Of a DNA stretch of 64,000 nt, positions 1 through 11,085 are shown piece after piece. Origin of the DNA: Heloderma charlesbogerti (Eukaryota > Chordata > Lepidosauria > Squamata > Helodermatidae). The stretch's first letter is position 1; every line of letters starts with the position of its first letter. The stretch spans positions 1,736,001-1,800,000 of the forward strand of contig JANEZZ010001895.1 of the NCBI GenBank assembly GCA_026122225.1. Reading direction: 5' to 3'. The position numbers and the translations under genes are program-made. Under the pieces are notes generated by a model that was not told where the DNA came from, ran no database searches, and was given only the letters and a program-made list of their open reading frames with translations.

Positions 1-494
1 GGGCCTCTCCTGCAGCTTGTAATGGTGAAGCCAAGTTGTCACATGGGGCCTGTGGAGGCGTGACTTCCTCAAGTGTACTCCAAATCCCTTCTTTGGACAT
101 TCAACTTCCTTTTTAAAAATGAACCTTGGCAGCTTGTTTACTTGTGGAGATATAAGAAAGTATGTCAGTCTATTTTTTACCTAATTTACCCAGGTAAGCC
201 TGCACACTGCTTTGCCAGAGTTTGGCTAATGAGTGCAAAAGCACTGGGATAACAGACAAGCACAAGGCACTAATATTCAATTTTTATTTTATTAATATTC
301 ATGGTTATTGAAAAACCTTACCATGTTTGGCTACTTGTATTTAGCTTCTGGCTGTGCTGTACTGATGCACCCCCCCCACCCCCACACACAGTTTAGGCCC
401 CAAAATCATGACATTTCTGGATAGGGGCCTGACTGGATACCATTATGTCATTGATCCCCACTCATACGTATGTATCTTTTTTCCAATCAGTTAC

Positions 495-676
495 CTCATA
501 ATCCACTGAATATTTCAGGATAAGTTGCAAGTCCTTTATCTCAAACCACTGAAAATCCGTTCCTGAGGCGTGGTCAATTGTTACTGTAATACCGGCGGCA
601 GCTGTAATGTTGGTAACCACAAGCCCTGGCGTATTGTTCTCCTGTATATTTAAAATGTCCTTGTCTACCGAACAGG
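495..676 (-). CDS. CDHR5: Internal exon, CDHR5-like first cadherin ectodomain (partial gene)
   Basis: This is one 182-nt exon of a cell-surface cadherin-related protein; the rest of the gene lies in introns or beyond the window. On the minus strand a polypyrimidine tract ending in CACTAG precedes base 676, and base 495 is followed by the donor GTAACT. The frame enters in phase 1 and leaves in phase 0 with 60 open codons. The peptide begins CSVDKDILNIQENNTPG, contains FQWFEIKDLQLIL and ends SVDYE at the donor. This matches the start of the first ectodomain of CDHR5, where CSVNKDI, a later EEN and a DYE are found. CDHR5 is an intermicrovillar adhesion protein of brush borders. The call rests on remembered family sequence and on the neighbouring peptide gene, which sits where SCT sits upstream of human CDHR5. 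Another cadherin-related family member is possible. Confidence 0.55.
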
Positions 677-1296
677 CTAGTGAAACAAAAGAAAATATCT
701 TGTATCAATGAGATCACAAACCTACAGAACAGAAACCATTAGTTCTGTTATCATGAATTCAGCTAGAGCTTTGTATTCTAGTCCACCATCTTGACTGTCT
801 CAAAAATGCTTTATTGGACGTTTTATGCAACATCGCAATGGACAGGTGTGAGACAATCTACCTAATAATCTTTTCATCCAAGTCGATATCTAGGTAATAG
901 ATATGTAATCGCTCAGCCTGTTCAGTGTTACAAGATGGTTAGCTTTGCAAACATCTCTGTGGAGTCCACTATCTTATAATTTGGGACAAATCCAAGATCA
1001 TAACAAATGTAGGAACTGAATTCCTCAATCCGAGCATGATGTAAAATTATTCTTATTCATACATTTAATTCTAAATTAATTATTTAAATTTGTTAATCAA
1101 ATTATTTAAAAAATCTTGGTTTCTTTTGAATTTGCCTCTTTTTTGGCCTATGTTCCTGAAAATGTTTAGATACTCTTGATCTGACCATGCAAAGAATAAA
1201 AATACTTATTTTCTTGGAAAATTAGAAAGGTTATATAGATTCTACCCCTGACAAAGAACTATGCTTGAAATACAGAGGACGCAAGCAGCACTTCTG

Positions 1297-1380
1297 TGCA
1301 CACTTACCTGGGAGTAAATCCACTGCACATGATGGGACTTAACCCCCGAGAAAGCATGTACAGGCTTGCACTGCACACGG
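1297..1380 (+). repeat. Short MITE copy (TTACCTGGGAGTAAATC type)
   Basis: Contains CACTTACCTGGGAGTAAATC followed by a degenerate GGGACTTA and GCATGTACAGGCTTGCACTG. Related sequence occurs in reverse orientation at 1837-1915 and partly near 15764-15800. It fits a short non-autonomous DNA element; the family name is not known to me. Confidence 0.45.
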
Positions 1381-1836
1381 AGAGTACCTATGGCTTCTAT
1401 TCTTCTGTTGGTATACCTTAACATGAACAATTATTCTTCTTTCATTGCTTTTAAAATCAAACTCATATCAAAGGCTTTGCTCATACCCAAAGAACGTACT
1501 TACTTTCACCCACTGCCTGAAGATGAGTTGCTGGTACGAAGAGGAAGAGGATGCAGATACAGAGGTGACTGAGGAAAGCCATCAGGCTGTGGGAAAATAC
1601 ATCCAAAAATTAGAGAAAGCAGAACCATCCACTTTTCTTCTTTTATTGTCACAAGGGATCTTCATTTCACAGTTCCATGAGGAAATAATGTTACAAACGA
1701 CACTGAGCAGACTCAGTAGTTTAACCTTTGCATCCTAGTTTATTGATTCACTTATTTATGACTTATTCACCGTCACCATTTGCTGAATGCGATAAGCAGT
1801 TCATCCTGCCTTGGAGGTTGGATTATTCCGACTACG

Positions 1837-1915
1837 CAGTGCATCCTGTGCATGTCTACTCAGTTGTACATTCTACTGAGTTCAAAGAGACTTACTCCCT
1901 GGTAAATGTGTTTAG
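1837..1915 (-). repeat. Short MITE copy, reverse orientation
   Basis: The reverse complement reads CACATTTACCAGGGAGTAAG and later GTAGACATGCACAGGATGC, matching the layout of the copy at 1297-1380. Confidence 0.4.
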
Positions 1916-2205
1916 GGTTTCAGCCTTAGAGATCACATGTGAATCGCCAGAACCAAATGGGAATGGATGTTGCTGAACAGAACAGGGGGAGCGGTTTCCT
2001 TATCCCTGCCCTCTGTGCATGAAATATTTGAATGGGCTAAAGGACTTCTAAAACATAATGAGAAGCTTGAACACCAGGAAGTGGGGCGCCGTTTAGAGTC
2101 AGGCCCCACACACAGGGCGTAATACCCAGGCTCAGCCTGGGAACTTAACAAGTGATAAGGAAAATGAACATCACTCTGGGCATGCACAGAGTACTTTTGC
2201 CTCAC

Positions 2206-2342
2206 CACCAGTGTTGTAGTAGTAAATTTTGAAGTGCGGGCATTTATTGTGACAGTCCCAGTAGCCACTCCCCCAGAGAGAGTCCCAAAATTCAGGCAGC
2301 TGTACTGATCCCTATCAGCACACCACTTTTGACAGTTGTCAT
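2206..2342 (-). other. Possible orphan exon
   Basis: On the minus strand CCTGCTCCTGTTGCAG precedes base 2342 and GTGAGG follows base 2206, enclosing 45 open codons with three cysteines (DNCQKWCADRDQYSC at the start). The frame enters in phase 1 and exits in phase 0, so it cannot splice directly to the exon at 676-495, which also needs phase 1. I do not recognise the domain, and it may be a chance open frame. Confidence 0.2.
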
Positions 2343-2681
2343 CTGCAACAGGAGCAGGTCTTTCGTAAAACGTAATTGCCCATTCAAGACCAAGCCACCC
2401 CAAAATACGTTGCATTACAAATATCCTGTTACTATTGTTAGGACAATTCATTTTTCCCCGGCCACTGAGAGGACTGTAGCTCAGCTCCGAGAGAACAGGG
2501 AATTCTGAGGTGGGTGGCAGGTGATGTCAGAGCCCCTGCTGATCAAAAAGTGCCTCCACTACACCCCTGTGAGCCCTGGCTCCATTACATCACGGCTCAT
2601 GACTGAGGAAATCCAACCACTCTGGGGTTTAAGGCGAGACCCTTCCAGCAAGAGGGAATGACTGCAAGGACGGTCTCCCCA

Positions 2682-2722
2682 TTCTCTCTCTCTCTGACAC
2701 ACACACACACACACACGTGTGT
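2682..2722. repeat. CT / AC microsatellite
   Basis: A run of TC dinucleotides passes into about ten AC units and then GTGTGTGC. Confidence 0.85.
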
Positions 2723-3600
2723 GCACCCGCCCATACACACACACTTATATGTTATGTAACTTGTGTATCCCAGCTTTCATTAGATAGTGAGCTTCTCTTC
2801 AGACTATTTTACTCTAATTGTCCTGCAAACTTATCTATGATGTACTAAGGCTTATAATTGAATGATCTTGTTGTACCGTTATGTGTGGTGTTCTTCTTTG
2901 TTGCCTGTGCTTTCAACTTTATTTCCAAATAAAATGCCATGGGAGGGACTGTGAGCATGTATCTGTTTCCCAACGTTTAGATCATAGCAACTATCCAAGG
3001 CTTTGAAATTCTGGGCTGAGGTGGGCGTGGAGGAATGGCAGAGCATTTCTTTTCCATGTTCCCATAAAAGCTATCATGAGTAGTGTACAAAGGTCATGAC
3101 ACCGCTTGTGATCATCTACCATGGCAGACTATCCCCCTATGTGGGGATTCCCACCCCCAGTAAATCTTCCCAAGGGAAAAGTTTAGGCAGTACTTTGTAA
3201 TTAGGCTTCAACAAGTGGCAGACCTTTATTGTGGCTTACACCTGTTCCTCCCATGCTGTGCCAACATCTTCAAGTTTCCAAGCAACTTCTCGACGTTTCT
3301 TTCATCATTCCTGTTGGCAAAGGACTACAGGCAGGCTTGATCAATCTGCTGGGGTCAGCAGCAGACTTCCCCCCCGGAAAGCTATTTCACCATTTGACAG
3401 AAAAGGGCTTCCTCCTTCAGAATCAGGCTCCTAGGGACTGCCTGCTTAAACAGGACGGTGGTGGCCAGGAGGTAACTCCCCTTGCAGAAGCTCTGGTCAT
3501 TTCTTTAGTCATGCAAAGGCCAGCCATTGCAGGGCCCCCAGTGCCGATCTCCCTACAAAAGGGGATCTGCCAGGCTAAACTTATCCAACCAGTTTAGGCG
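2723..3600. other. Stretch without recognisable gene
   Basis: No exon signals or known repeat recognised. A 369-nt open frame at 3229-3597 (+) has no ATG start and no recognisable domain. The segment ends at the retroviral target duplication. Confidence 0.4.
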
Positions 3601-3604
3601 CCTT
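3601..3604. repeat. Target site duplication CCTT (left)
   Basis: CCTT immediately before the left LTR is repeated at 11639-11642 immediately after the right LTR. Four-base duplications are usual for gammaretrovirus-like integrases. Confidence 0.85.
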
Positions 3605-4134
3605 TGTTGCACAAATTATGCTTACGTTCGTTCCCTCTAGGAGGGATATGCCAATATCCCCTTAGAGAGACACAGAACTCTGAGATTCAGTCCAACGCAG
3701 TTTTATTTGGCAGGAGACAAACAGCGCTGTTCTGGTGGATTCTCGCGGCTAACGCCACAAAGGAGAACCACACCCTAGATGTTTTTGGTACAGCTTATAT
3801 ACATTCAGTATAATGACCTCATTAGCTATGCGGGGTGGGCCACATAATATTCATGAACTTCATTAAGCATGCGTAGTTGACTTGTCTCTACGGCTGACCT
3901 GTCCTTGCAAGCTGGGCAGGAAGCGATCTAGCTGGACCTGGTTCTAACCAGCTGCAGGAGTGGCGGCTACTCGGGGGGGGGGCTCCTCTGGCTGTACCTA
4001 ATATGAAACAGACCGTTACTGTTGGTTTCAACAAGGCAGTTGATAAGACTATCTTCCTCTGGGACTTTTCCACTGTAGGAGGCTGCCTCAGATAGCTGCC
4101 AATACTTTAAGATGGTGCCTCTTTGGTTCTATCA
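3605..4134 (-). repeat. ERV 3' LTR
   Basis: On the minus strand it starts TGATAGAACC and ends GTGCAACA. The TATA motif is at 3795-3801 and the AATAAA at 3702-3707, placed as expected for U3-R-U5. It pairs with 11106-11638. Confidence 0.92.
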
Positions 4135-4150
4135 ATCCCCCCTTAAAAGC
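4135..4150 (-). other. ERV polypurine tract
   Basis: On the minus strand TTTTAAGGGGGGAT directly abuts the TGATAG start of the 3' LTR, the position and composition of the plus-strand primer. Confidence 0.75.
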
Positions 4151-4172
4151 CTTTCATCGAGCATTAAACACG

Positions 4173-4620
4173 TTAGTCAGCCATCTCGACTTTGTCATAA
4201 AGCAAAAGCATTTGTTTTGACAAGGCAGCTTCAATTAATCTTTGGGACAGACCCCTAGCGCAGGGGATGATGCAACAGCCAAACAGTACCAAAACTCCAA
4301 CTACCACTACAAGCGAGATAAGGATAGAGGCTGCTAAAAGTTTCCATTTACCGAACCATTTTTCCAGCCAGACGGTTAAGGGGTTTTTGACTCCTGAATT
4401 CTCGGCTAGTTCTTCAGATAGGGTGGTGAGGCCTTGCAATGCCTACGTTACTGTGCCGTCAGGGGCGGTGTTATTGGGGATGAAGGTGCAGCATCTCCCG
4501 CCTAACATAACGCATACTCCTCCTTTTTCTGCTAACATCATGTCAAGAACATGCCGATTTTCCCAGGCCATTTGGCTAGGCTAATTGTTCGGCCAATCCC
4601 TTTATAGCATCTTAGATATA
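4173..4620 (-). pseudogene. env: ERV env, transmembrane subunit (broken)
   Basis: This is the membrane-anchoring and fusion subunit of the retroviral envelope. The C-terminal part is an open 88-codon segment (4439-4173). It holds a hydrophobic anchor of about 25 residues around LLAASILISLVVVVGVL and a short cytoplasmic tail. Just upstream, in the same frame but separated by a stop, lies a CVMLGGRCC motif (about 4480-4505). This is the CX6CC motif of gamma-type TM subunits that pairs with SU. Further upstream the frame is disrupted again. A furin site was not located. The decay argues against a domesticated envelope. Confidence 0.8.
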
Positions 4621-4792
4621 GTTTATAAACCTTTGCTGATTATTATAGATGTAATTAATCCAATCTACATTTTTGTTAATGGTTGTCCACCAAAAGAGAG
4701 TAGATTCGAATCCCGCAGCTATCTGGTTTCGCCCTTTAAACTCATCAGGGACTCCTCTTGGCACTCCTATTGAATCTATATATATTCAGTTG

Positions 4793-5750
4793 TCAAAAGG
4801 GGTCGCACTTCGCCTTCGGCAGGAATGGGCAGGCTGCTGGGGTGGGTGGAAAGCAATGGAAAAGGGGACCACAGGTCCCAGACCAATTTGAGGGAAGGGT
4901 TTCAAAGAGCTCCAGGCCTCCGCAATACCACCAGAGGTTGGCTCGGGGAATGAGCAGAGAGTTATTATGGAATGTTGTAGTGTTGAGGCAGGTTGAGAGA
5001 TTGCCCAGAGGGGTACTATCTTGCTCTAGGGACCAGTAGATGCATCCGGTGTGGTTCCATCCCTCCATGGAAGACACAGGGGATAGGACGCGACCTTCTA
5101 TTTTGAGGGTGGGGGTAGAGTTTATTGAGGTCTTGGCAACTCTCGTCGCCTCACGCATCGGGATGTTGAAACAGATGGATCATGCAAGTAAGGAGGGAAG
5201 GCTGGTCCCATCCTAAGGGAAAAGGTAATACCTTGGCAACGGATCTTCTGGCCACACATACAAAACAATCGGATTTGTTTAAGGACTTGGCTGTGTATTT
5301 TACCCACTCTAGCCATACATTATCAGTTTCTTTTGTCATTGGGATCCCTAACCGGGCTCTCCAGGGGCGGTCTTTTATTTCTGGGATTTGCACTAAGGGT
5401 GGCTTGGGAGGGGCTTTTGTAATTAATCTGGCCTGTTGTATGACTTGCTTGATGGTTTTATGGACCCGCGGCGGGCTCCACTGATCTAATCCCCACTGTC
5501 CTCCCTTGGTGAGGCAGACCTTGGTCCCTAATGGTAACTGGCTTTTCTGGCTGCCAGTATAGTAGGTATAAGGTTTAATCAGTTGTACCTCAAAAACCCT
5601 TTTTCCTAGGCAGGTGATGGACTTCATGGATTTATAATATTCTGCCCCTAAAGAGGTTCTGAAAACTGTTTGGCCAGTTTCTTGACAACAAGGTTGCCCT
5701 GCTCCCACCACTCCATTGGAAAGTAGTGCTAGGACCCACAGCCATTTCAT
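4793..5750 (-). pseudogene. env: ERV env, surface subunit (broken)
   Basis: This is the receptor-binding subunit. The ATG at 5750 follows the integrase stop at 5753-5755 almost directly. A hydrophobic signal sequence (MKWLWVLALLSNGVVGAG) comes first. The first 199 codons are open to 5151 and include a CFVC motif, in the position of the CXXC isomerase motif of gamma-type SU. A frame change near 5155 moves the reading into a second segment (5158-4793). That segment has several N-glycosylation sequons (NHT, NLS, NTT, NNS, NWS) and many cysteines. It ends in a stop before the SU-TM junction. Confidence 0.8.
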
Positions 5751-5752
5751 TT

Positions 5753-6721
5753 TCAGCGAAAAAGTTCCTTCAGCCCCTCAAGAGCCTGATAGTCCCACGC
5801 CATCTCTAAATCTTGCCCTGTGCCTCCCTGAGCGTCCGGGGTCGGGGAAGGCAGAGGGTTGTTGCTTGTGGATCCCGGGTCTCCTTGGGGACAGGATGCA
5901 GAGGTCTGGTCTGGATATTTTTTTATCCTAGTATGATGAGTCCACCTATCCCTTCCCAAACGTTTTACTGCTGTGTGGCTAGTCAGGGCCACAGTATAGG
6001 GTCCATCCCACCTGGTGGTCAGGGGCTCCTTTTTCCCCTTTTTGACCAAGACTTGGTCTCTGGAGCGGAAAGGGTGGATGGTCTGGTCAAGCGGCAAAGA
6101 CTGGAACTCAGCGGCGTGGCAGTGTAACTGAAACAAAACAGAGTGCAAACCAGTAACATGGTCCCATAACATTTGCTTTCCTACTTCCCAAGTGGCTCCC
6201 TCGCGTTGTCCCAGGGGCAGAACTCGGGGTGGCTGCCCAAACATGAGCTCGAAAGGGGACAATTTAATCCCTCTGCAGGGTGTTTTCTGGATTTTATTCA
6301 GGGCGAGGGGGATGGCCTCAACCCATTTGAGGTGAGTTTCAGCACAGATATTAACTAAAGTTTCCTTTAGGGTCCTATTCATTCATTCGACTTGGCCAGA
6401 GCTTTGGGGCTGCCAGGGCATGTGAAGGTGCCACTGGATCCCCAGAGCCTGGGCAGTTCTCTGAGTAACTTGGGAGACAAAGTGGCTCCCCATATCAGAT
6501 TCAATGGACTCAGGGAGGGAAAACCGAGGTATTATTTCATTGAGTAGGGCCTTAGCCACAGCTTGGGCTTGGCAGGTATGGGTTGGGAAACATTCAACCC
6601 ATCCAGTGAGCTGATCAACAAACACAAGCATATACTTAAAACCCTTGCATGGGGGCATCTCAGCAACTTGAAGCCTTTGGAATGGATAGTGAGCCCACGG
6701 AATGGATAGTGAGCCCACCAC
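5753..6721 (-). pseudogene. pol: ERV integrase, N-terminally deleted
   Basis: The integrase core and C-terminal domain are recognisable: FVDQLTGW, then ESDMGSHF with the second catalytic Asp, then QSSGQVE with the catalytic Glu, then MNRT. An in-frame TGA stop at 6383-6385 separates QSSGQVE from MNRT. The N-terminal HHCC zinc domain is missing because RNase H runs almost straight into the core at about 6745-6721. The first catalytic Asp is not visible where it is expected, just before AEMPP. A short tandem duplication (about 19 bp, two copies) sits at 6680-6719 beside the deletion. The C-terminal part contains a basic DNA-binding region (RWDGPYTVAL). Confidence 0.85.
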
Positions 6722-6744
6722 CCATCTGGCCCCTTTTGACCTCC

Positions 6745-7695
6745 TCAGATCTTGGCCTGTGTCTCTTCCTCCTCAGTATATTGGGGCTTTGTTACTGGTG
6801 CGGGCTTGGCCAGGCATATCCAGGTCATCCCATCCTCGGCGGCTTCTTTGGCTGCGATGTCAGCCTGGCGATTCCCCTGCTTTTGAGCGGGATCCTCGGC
6901 CTGTCCATGTGCATATACATGCAGAACTGCTAGTTCCTTGGGCAGCATCAGGGCTTCAAGGAGGGCTGTGATCAGACGTCCATGGGCCACCTTGTGTCCG
7001 GAGGCAGTTATGAAACCTCGCTCTCTCCATAGCTTGCCGTGTGCGAGCACTGTCGTAAATACATACTTGGAGTCGGTGTAAATGTTCGCCCGCTTACCAG
7101 AGGCCATTTTTAAAGCTTCTGTCATTGTTACCATTTCAGCAGCCTGGGCCAAAAGGTGGGCTGGGAGTTTATATAGCCAGCGGTTTGAGCTGGATACCAC
7201 AGCTGCTCCGGTGTGTCGATGCCCATTTTTCATAAAACTGGACCCATCAATGTAGAATTTTTCATCGGGGTCAGGCCAGGGAACGTCTCGCAGGTCTGGT
7301 CGAGCCAGGGTTTCTTCATGGAGGACCAATAGGCAGTCGTGGGCGGCTCCCTGGCCTGGCTCTGGCAAGAGGGTTGCCGGATTCAGAGTTGTGGCGGTTT
7401 TGAATGTGAGATTTGGGGCAAGCAGAAGGGCGATCTCATAGCGCGAATGCTGGGCAGGGTTGGGGTATTCCCCCCCCGAGCCTAATATCTGGGGAACCCC
7501 ATGGGGAATGACCACTTCCATGTCTCCTCCTAAGGTTAGCTTTTCTGCCTTTTGAATGAGGGCGCAGGCTGCAACAGCTCGCAAACAGGTGGGCCATGAT
7601 CGAGCAACAGGGTCCAGCACTCTTGAGTAATATCCTACTGGGCGAAGGGAGGGCCCATACTCCTGGCAAAGCACACCTGCTGCCACCCCCCTTCA
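6745..7695 (-). pseudogene. pol: ERV RNase H and connection region
   Basis: This pol domain removes RNA from RNA-DNA hybrids. It is 313 codons long and follows the RT after an in-frame stop near 7693. Catalytic-type motifs FYIDGSSF (Asp), MTEAL (Glu), YTDSKYV (Asp) and NRQADIAAKEAA (Asp) are all present, so this domain is the best-preserved part of the provirus. The frame ends soon after at the deletion that removes the start of integrase. Confidence 0.85.
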
Positions 7696-8640
7696 CTCAT
7701 GCACAAAGAGGCGGAAGGCCTTGGCAGGATTTGGGATCATCAAGGCCGGGGGAGACATTAGGGACCGTTTAAGCTCTTGAAAGGCTCTTTCCATATCCCT
7801 TGTCCAAGCCCAATTGAGCGCCCCTTCTTTTATCAAGGATTCATAGAGTGGTTTAGCCTTGCCACCATAGTCTGCAATCCATAAGCAACAGAATCCGGTG
7901 AGGCCCAAGTACGCCCAAAGTTCACGTGGGCAGCTCGGGGAGGGGTAGTCTTGAATGGCCTGTATTCGGCTATGATCAAGGCGGTGCTGGCCCTTTGAGA
8001 TTTTATAGCCTAAAAAGGTGACTTCAGCTTTTATGAGTTGCGCCTTTTTGCCAGAGACTTTGTACCCGCAGGTGGCCAGCAAATTGAGCAAGTTTTGGGT
8101 ATATCGTTCACAGTCTTGAGGGGTCTCGGCGGTGATCAACAGGTCGTCACAATACTGTAAGACCTGGCCTTTTTCAAGGCCCCCCTTCCAGGTGGCCAGG
8201 TCTCTTTGCAGTTGGGACCCAAAAATCTCAGGAGCTCATGTGAGCCCCAGAGGCACCACTGTCCACATTAGCTGGGTCTTGTGGTGCGTGTCAGGGTCTT
8301 CCCATTCAAAGGCAAACAGGGGCTGGGCCGTTTCGTGGAGGGGTATTGAGAAGAACGCATCCGTCAAGTCTAAGACAGAAAAGCAGGTGCCCTTTGGAGG
8401 GATCTGGGTCAGGATCGTGTGGGGGTTCGGCACGACAGGATAGGGAGCTGTAATTCATTTATTGATAAAACGCAAGTCTTGCACAAGCCTGAAATCTGGG
8501 GGCCCCAGTTTGGGGACCCCCAGTTTGGGGACCCCCAAAATGGGGGTGTTGTACGGGGAAGTTCCTTCATGGAGCCAGCCGCAAGCCTTGAATTTCTCAA
8601 TGAGGGGTTTCAGGCCTTTCCGGGTAGCCAGTTTCATTGG
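7693..8640 (-). pseudogene. pol: ERV reverse transcriptase (broken)
   Basis: Finger and palm motifs can be followed through several interrupted frames: NTPIL, then PDFRLVQDLR, then LDLTDAFFSIPL with a catalytic Asp, then PLGLT, then QYCDDLL, the YXDD box with Cys as X. Next come FLGYKIS and the thumb. Stops occur near 8455 and 8233, where the frame is interrupted. A GVPKL unit is tandemly doubled in the fingers (15-bp duplication at about 8505-8540), where related viruses have a single copy. Confidence 0.85.
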
Positions 8641-8991
8641 GTACTGGCGGACCTTGACAGGGCCGTGGCCAGGCTTTAGAGTAAAAACAACGGGGGCTGC
8701 AGTCTTTGCCTGGGCCCATCCTCCGTTCTCAGCCCAGGCAGGGGGGTCTACACCCAGGAATCATGACCACTCAGGACTCCCCTCAGGAGCCCTGACCATA
8801 TAAGTCAACAAGGCCATCTGGTAGTTGGACCCCTGTTGTTTGGGAACTCTAACTTCGATTTAGCCATTGCAAAAGCTTATCTCGGCCTGTAGTTTTGTCA
8901 AGATGTCTCTTACCAGGAGGGCTACAGGGCACACAGGGCTGCAAATGAACAGATGAGTAAGGTGGGTGTCACCAATTTTAGTGAGGAGGGG

Positions 8992-9180
8992 TCAGGTCTT
9001 TTCAAGGCGGGTCATACGACCCTCAATGCCCTGGATCTGCGCACTGCCCCCGGAGCCCCCTGGAGCCCTTGCAAAGGGGACGAGGCTAAGCGTGGCCCCA
9101 GTGTCAATTAAGGCAGGCATGGTCCGGCCCCCTACTTCAGTTTTTACTACAAGGTCCAGGTGTGCTCGTTGTTGAGCCAA
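8992..9180 (-). pseudogene. pro: ERV protease
   Basis: An open 62-codon segment holds ALIDTGATLSLV, the retropepsin active-site DTG motif, followed by the start of a flap-like region. It lies between the gag nucleocapsid and RT. Protease length is short compared with the usual 100-125 residues, and the join to RT is disrupted. Confidence 0.75.
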
Positions 9181-9199
9181 GAGGGGGTACCCGGCACCC

Positions 9200-10810
9200 T
9201 GACGCCCCTATTCCGAGTGATTTTCAGCATAGAACAGGGGAGCCGGGGGGGCGGTGTCTGTGCAGGACCAGCGGGCTCACCGTTGGCCTGGTTCTGGGGA
9301 CATTCGTTCTTCCAGTGGCTGTGCTGCAGCGGGCGCACTGGTTCCTGTCTAAATGGCGGCCCGTGTTTCTATTACTCTCGCCGCGCCCTGGTCCGCTGCG
9401 TGAGGACCCTCCCCATCCCCCACGGCCCCTTCCTCGGCATCCAGGATCTTCACCCCGGATGGCCATTGCAAGGAGCCTGGCCCCCTAGACTTTCTTTTTC
9501 TTCCTGCCTATCATAGACTTTCATAGCAATCTCAATAAGCTCTTCAATGCCCTTTCCCATTACTCCTTCTACCTTTTGCAATTTTCTTCTATTGTCATCA
9601 TATGACTGGCCCACAAATAGGGACACCAGAACCCGTCTATTGTCGGGGTTCTCAGGATCCAGATCCGTATACTTCCGACACACCTCACACAGCCTTTCAT
9701 AGAATCCCACTGGGGATTCTTCTTTTATCTGTTTTTTCATACAGTTTGGATAAGTTGACTGTCTTTCTAATACACTTCCTCATTCCCTTCACAAGCAGAT
9801 TAGCATAGCTGGCGTGCTGCTTGCACTCCGCACCAGTCCCATGTGACCACCCGGGGTCAGTGTCGGGGAGGGCCTCGGCTCCGCTAATCTTATCTTCGTC
9901 CTCGCCCTGTGCTCAAGCCATCTCAAAAACACATTCCCTTGCTTTTGTTTTTACTAGTCTCCGCTCCTCAGCTGTCAATAGGGTGCGCATGACAATCTGC
10001 ATGTCTTGCCAAGTGGGCTTGTATCAATGATAGTCTTGAAGACCCCAGCCATTCGGCCCGGATCTTCGGAGAAGTTAGGATTTTGATGTTTCCAATTATA
10101 GAGGTCACTGGTAGTAAAAGGGACATACACATAAGCCGTGTGTCCCTTTGAGTCAAGGACTTCCCTTAAGGGAGCTTGGAGAGATGTTTCTGGTGCCGCC
10201 TCAGGGTCGTTTTGGGTGGGGTCTGATTTGTGGCTCCGGAGAGACTCTAACCGAGCATTGGCAGCGGCCGCCTCCCTCTCCTCATGTTCCTTTCTCCAAA
10301 AATCCTCCCAAAATTTTTTCACGGCCTGAATCTCCGCCGGAGTTTCCTGGGACACAGATTGTGGGAGGCTGGGATATAAAAGGGGGGGCCTAAAAGGTCC
10401 TCGGGCGCCGGGGGAATAACGGGGGCTGACAGGGGGCAGAGGCTGTCCGAAGCTGCAGCCTTTGGGGGACCTCTGCAGACAATCATTATTTTACGCTGAG
10501 ACATTTTACATTTCAATAACCATGACGGCGAAGGTCTCCTTGTAATCATGGATTCCCAGGAATCAATATATAGGAGTTGGTCTAAATGGCCGTCTCTGGT
10601 GACTACTTGGTAAACAGAAGAGACCAGCGAAGGGTCATAAGAGCCTCCCTCGGGCCATCCAAGGCCAAATGTTGGCCACTCGCGATTACAAAATTTCTCC
10701 AAAGTTTCTCTAGACATTTTAACACTATAATCACCCTTAAACTGTTTCCAGTGTTGAAGCATACACCCCAGAGGTGTGCCCTCAGAACATTTACTAGAGG
10801 CAGAACCCAT
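9200..10810 (-). pseudogene. gag: ERV gag (broken)
   Basis: This encodes the structural polyprotein. The ATG at 10810 starts MGSASSK, with Gly2 fit for myristoylation. Matrix runs 163 codons to 10319 and contains GPPFYIP, whose PPFY resembles a PPXY late-budding motif. Capsid continues in another frame (10355-9975) with YVPFTTSDLYNWK, typical of gammaretroviral CA. After a disrupted stretch (about 9975-9740) the capsid C-terminus resumes at 9740-9450. The nucleocapsid zinc knuckle near 9310-9340 is split by a frameshift: CARC lies in one frame and HWKNECP in the next. A donor-like CAGGTGAGC lies just upstream of the ATG, where a retroviral major splice donor may sit. Confidence 0.85.
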
Positions 10811-11085
10811 GGCTCACCTGGCCTCTGTTTCAATGTTAATTCCAAAAGAGAAACACACTCTTACCTCATCTGACGTGGCTGCGTCTGGCTGCTTCAGACC
10901 GTCACCTCTGAGCAGAGGACTGTTTGTTCTATGTCCAGAAAGGGACTTCCCCTCTAGGGTCCCTGGCGCTGGTCGACACATGTCCGAGAAGCAGGGGAAT
11001 GGCGGGTCCTAATTCAGGCTTCCGGTGCGCACTTCATTCCTTGTCGTTGGAGGTCATTTGGCCACGGGGGTTGACTAGAGGAAAA

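Larger units (their letters stand above)
677..2205. other. Non-coding stretch with MITE scraps
   Basis: Mostly AT-rich sequence without a convincing gene. Two short copies of a common reptile-type MITE are listed separately. The open frames here lack splice sites or recognisable motifs. Confidence 0.5.

Noticed and set aside
1933..2451. 172-codon open frame on the minus strand
   Set aside because: Taken whole it has no domain or signal sequence. Only the splice-bounded part 2342-2206 is kept, at low confidence, because its phase does not fit the next exon.
3229..3597. 122-codon open frame on the plus strand next to the ERV
   Set aside because: No ATG start, no motif and no splice signals, and the overlapping frame is also open; probably chance.
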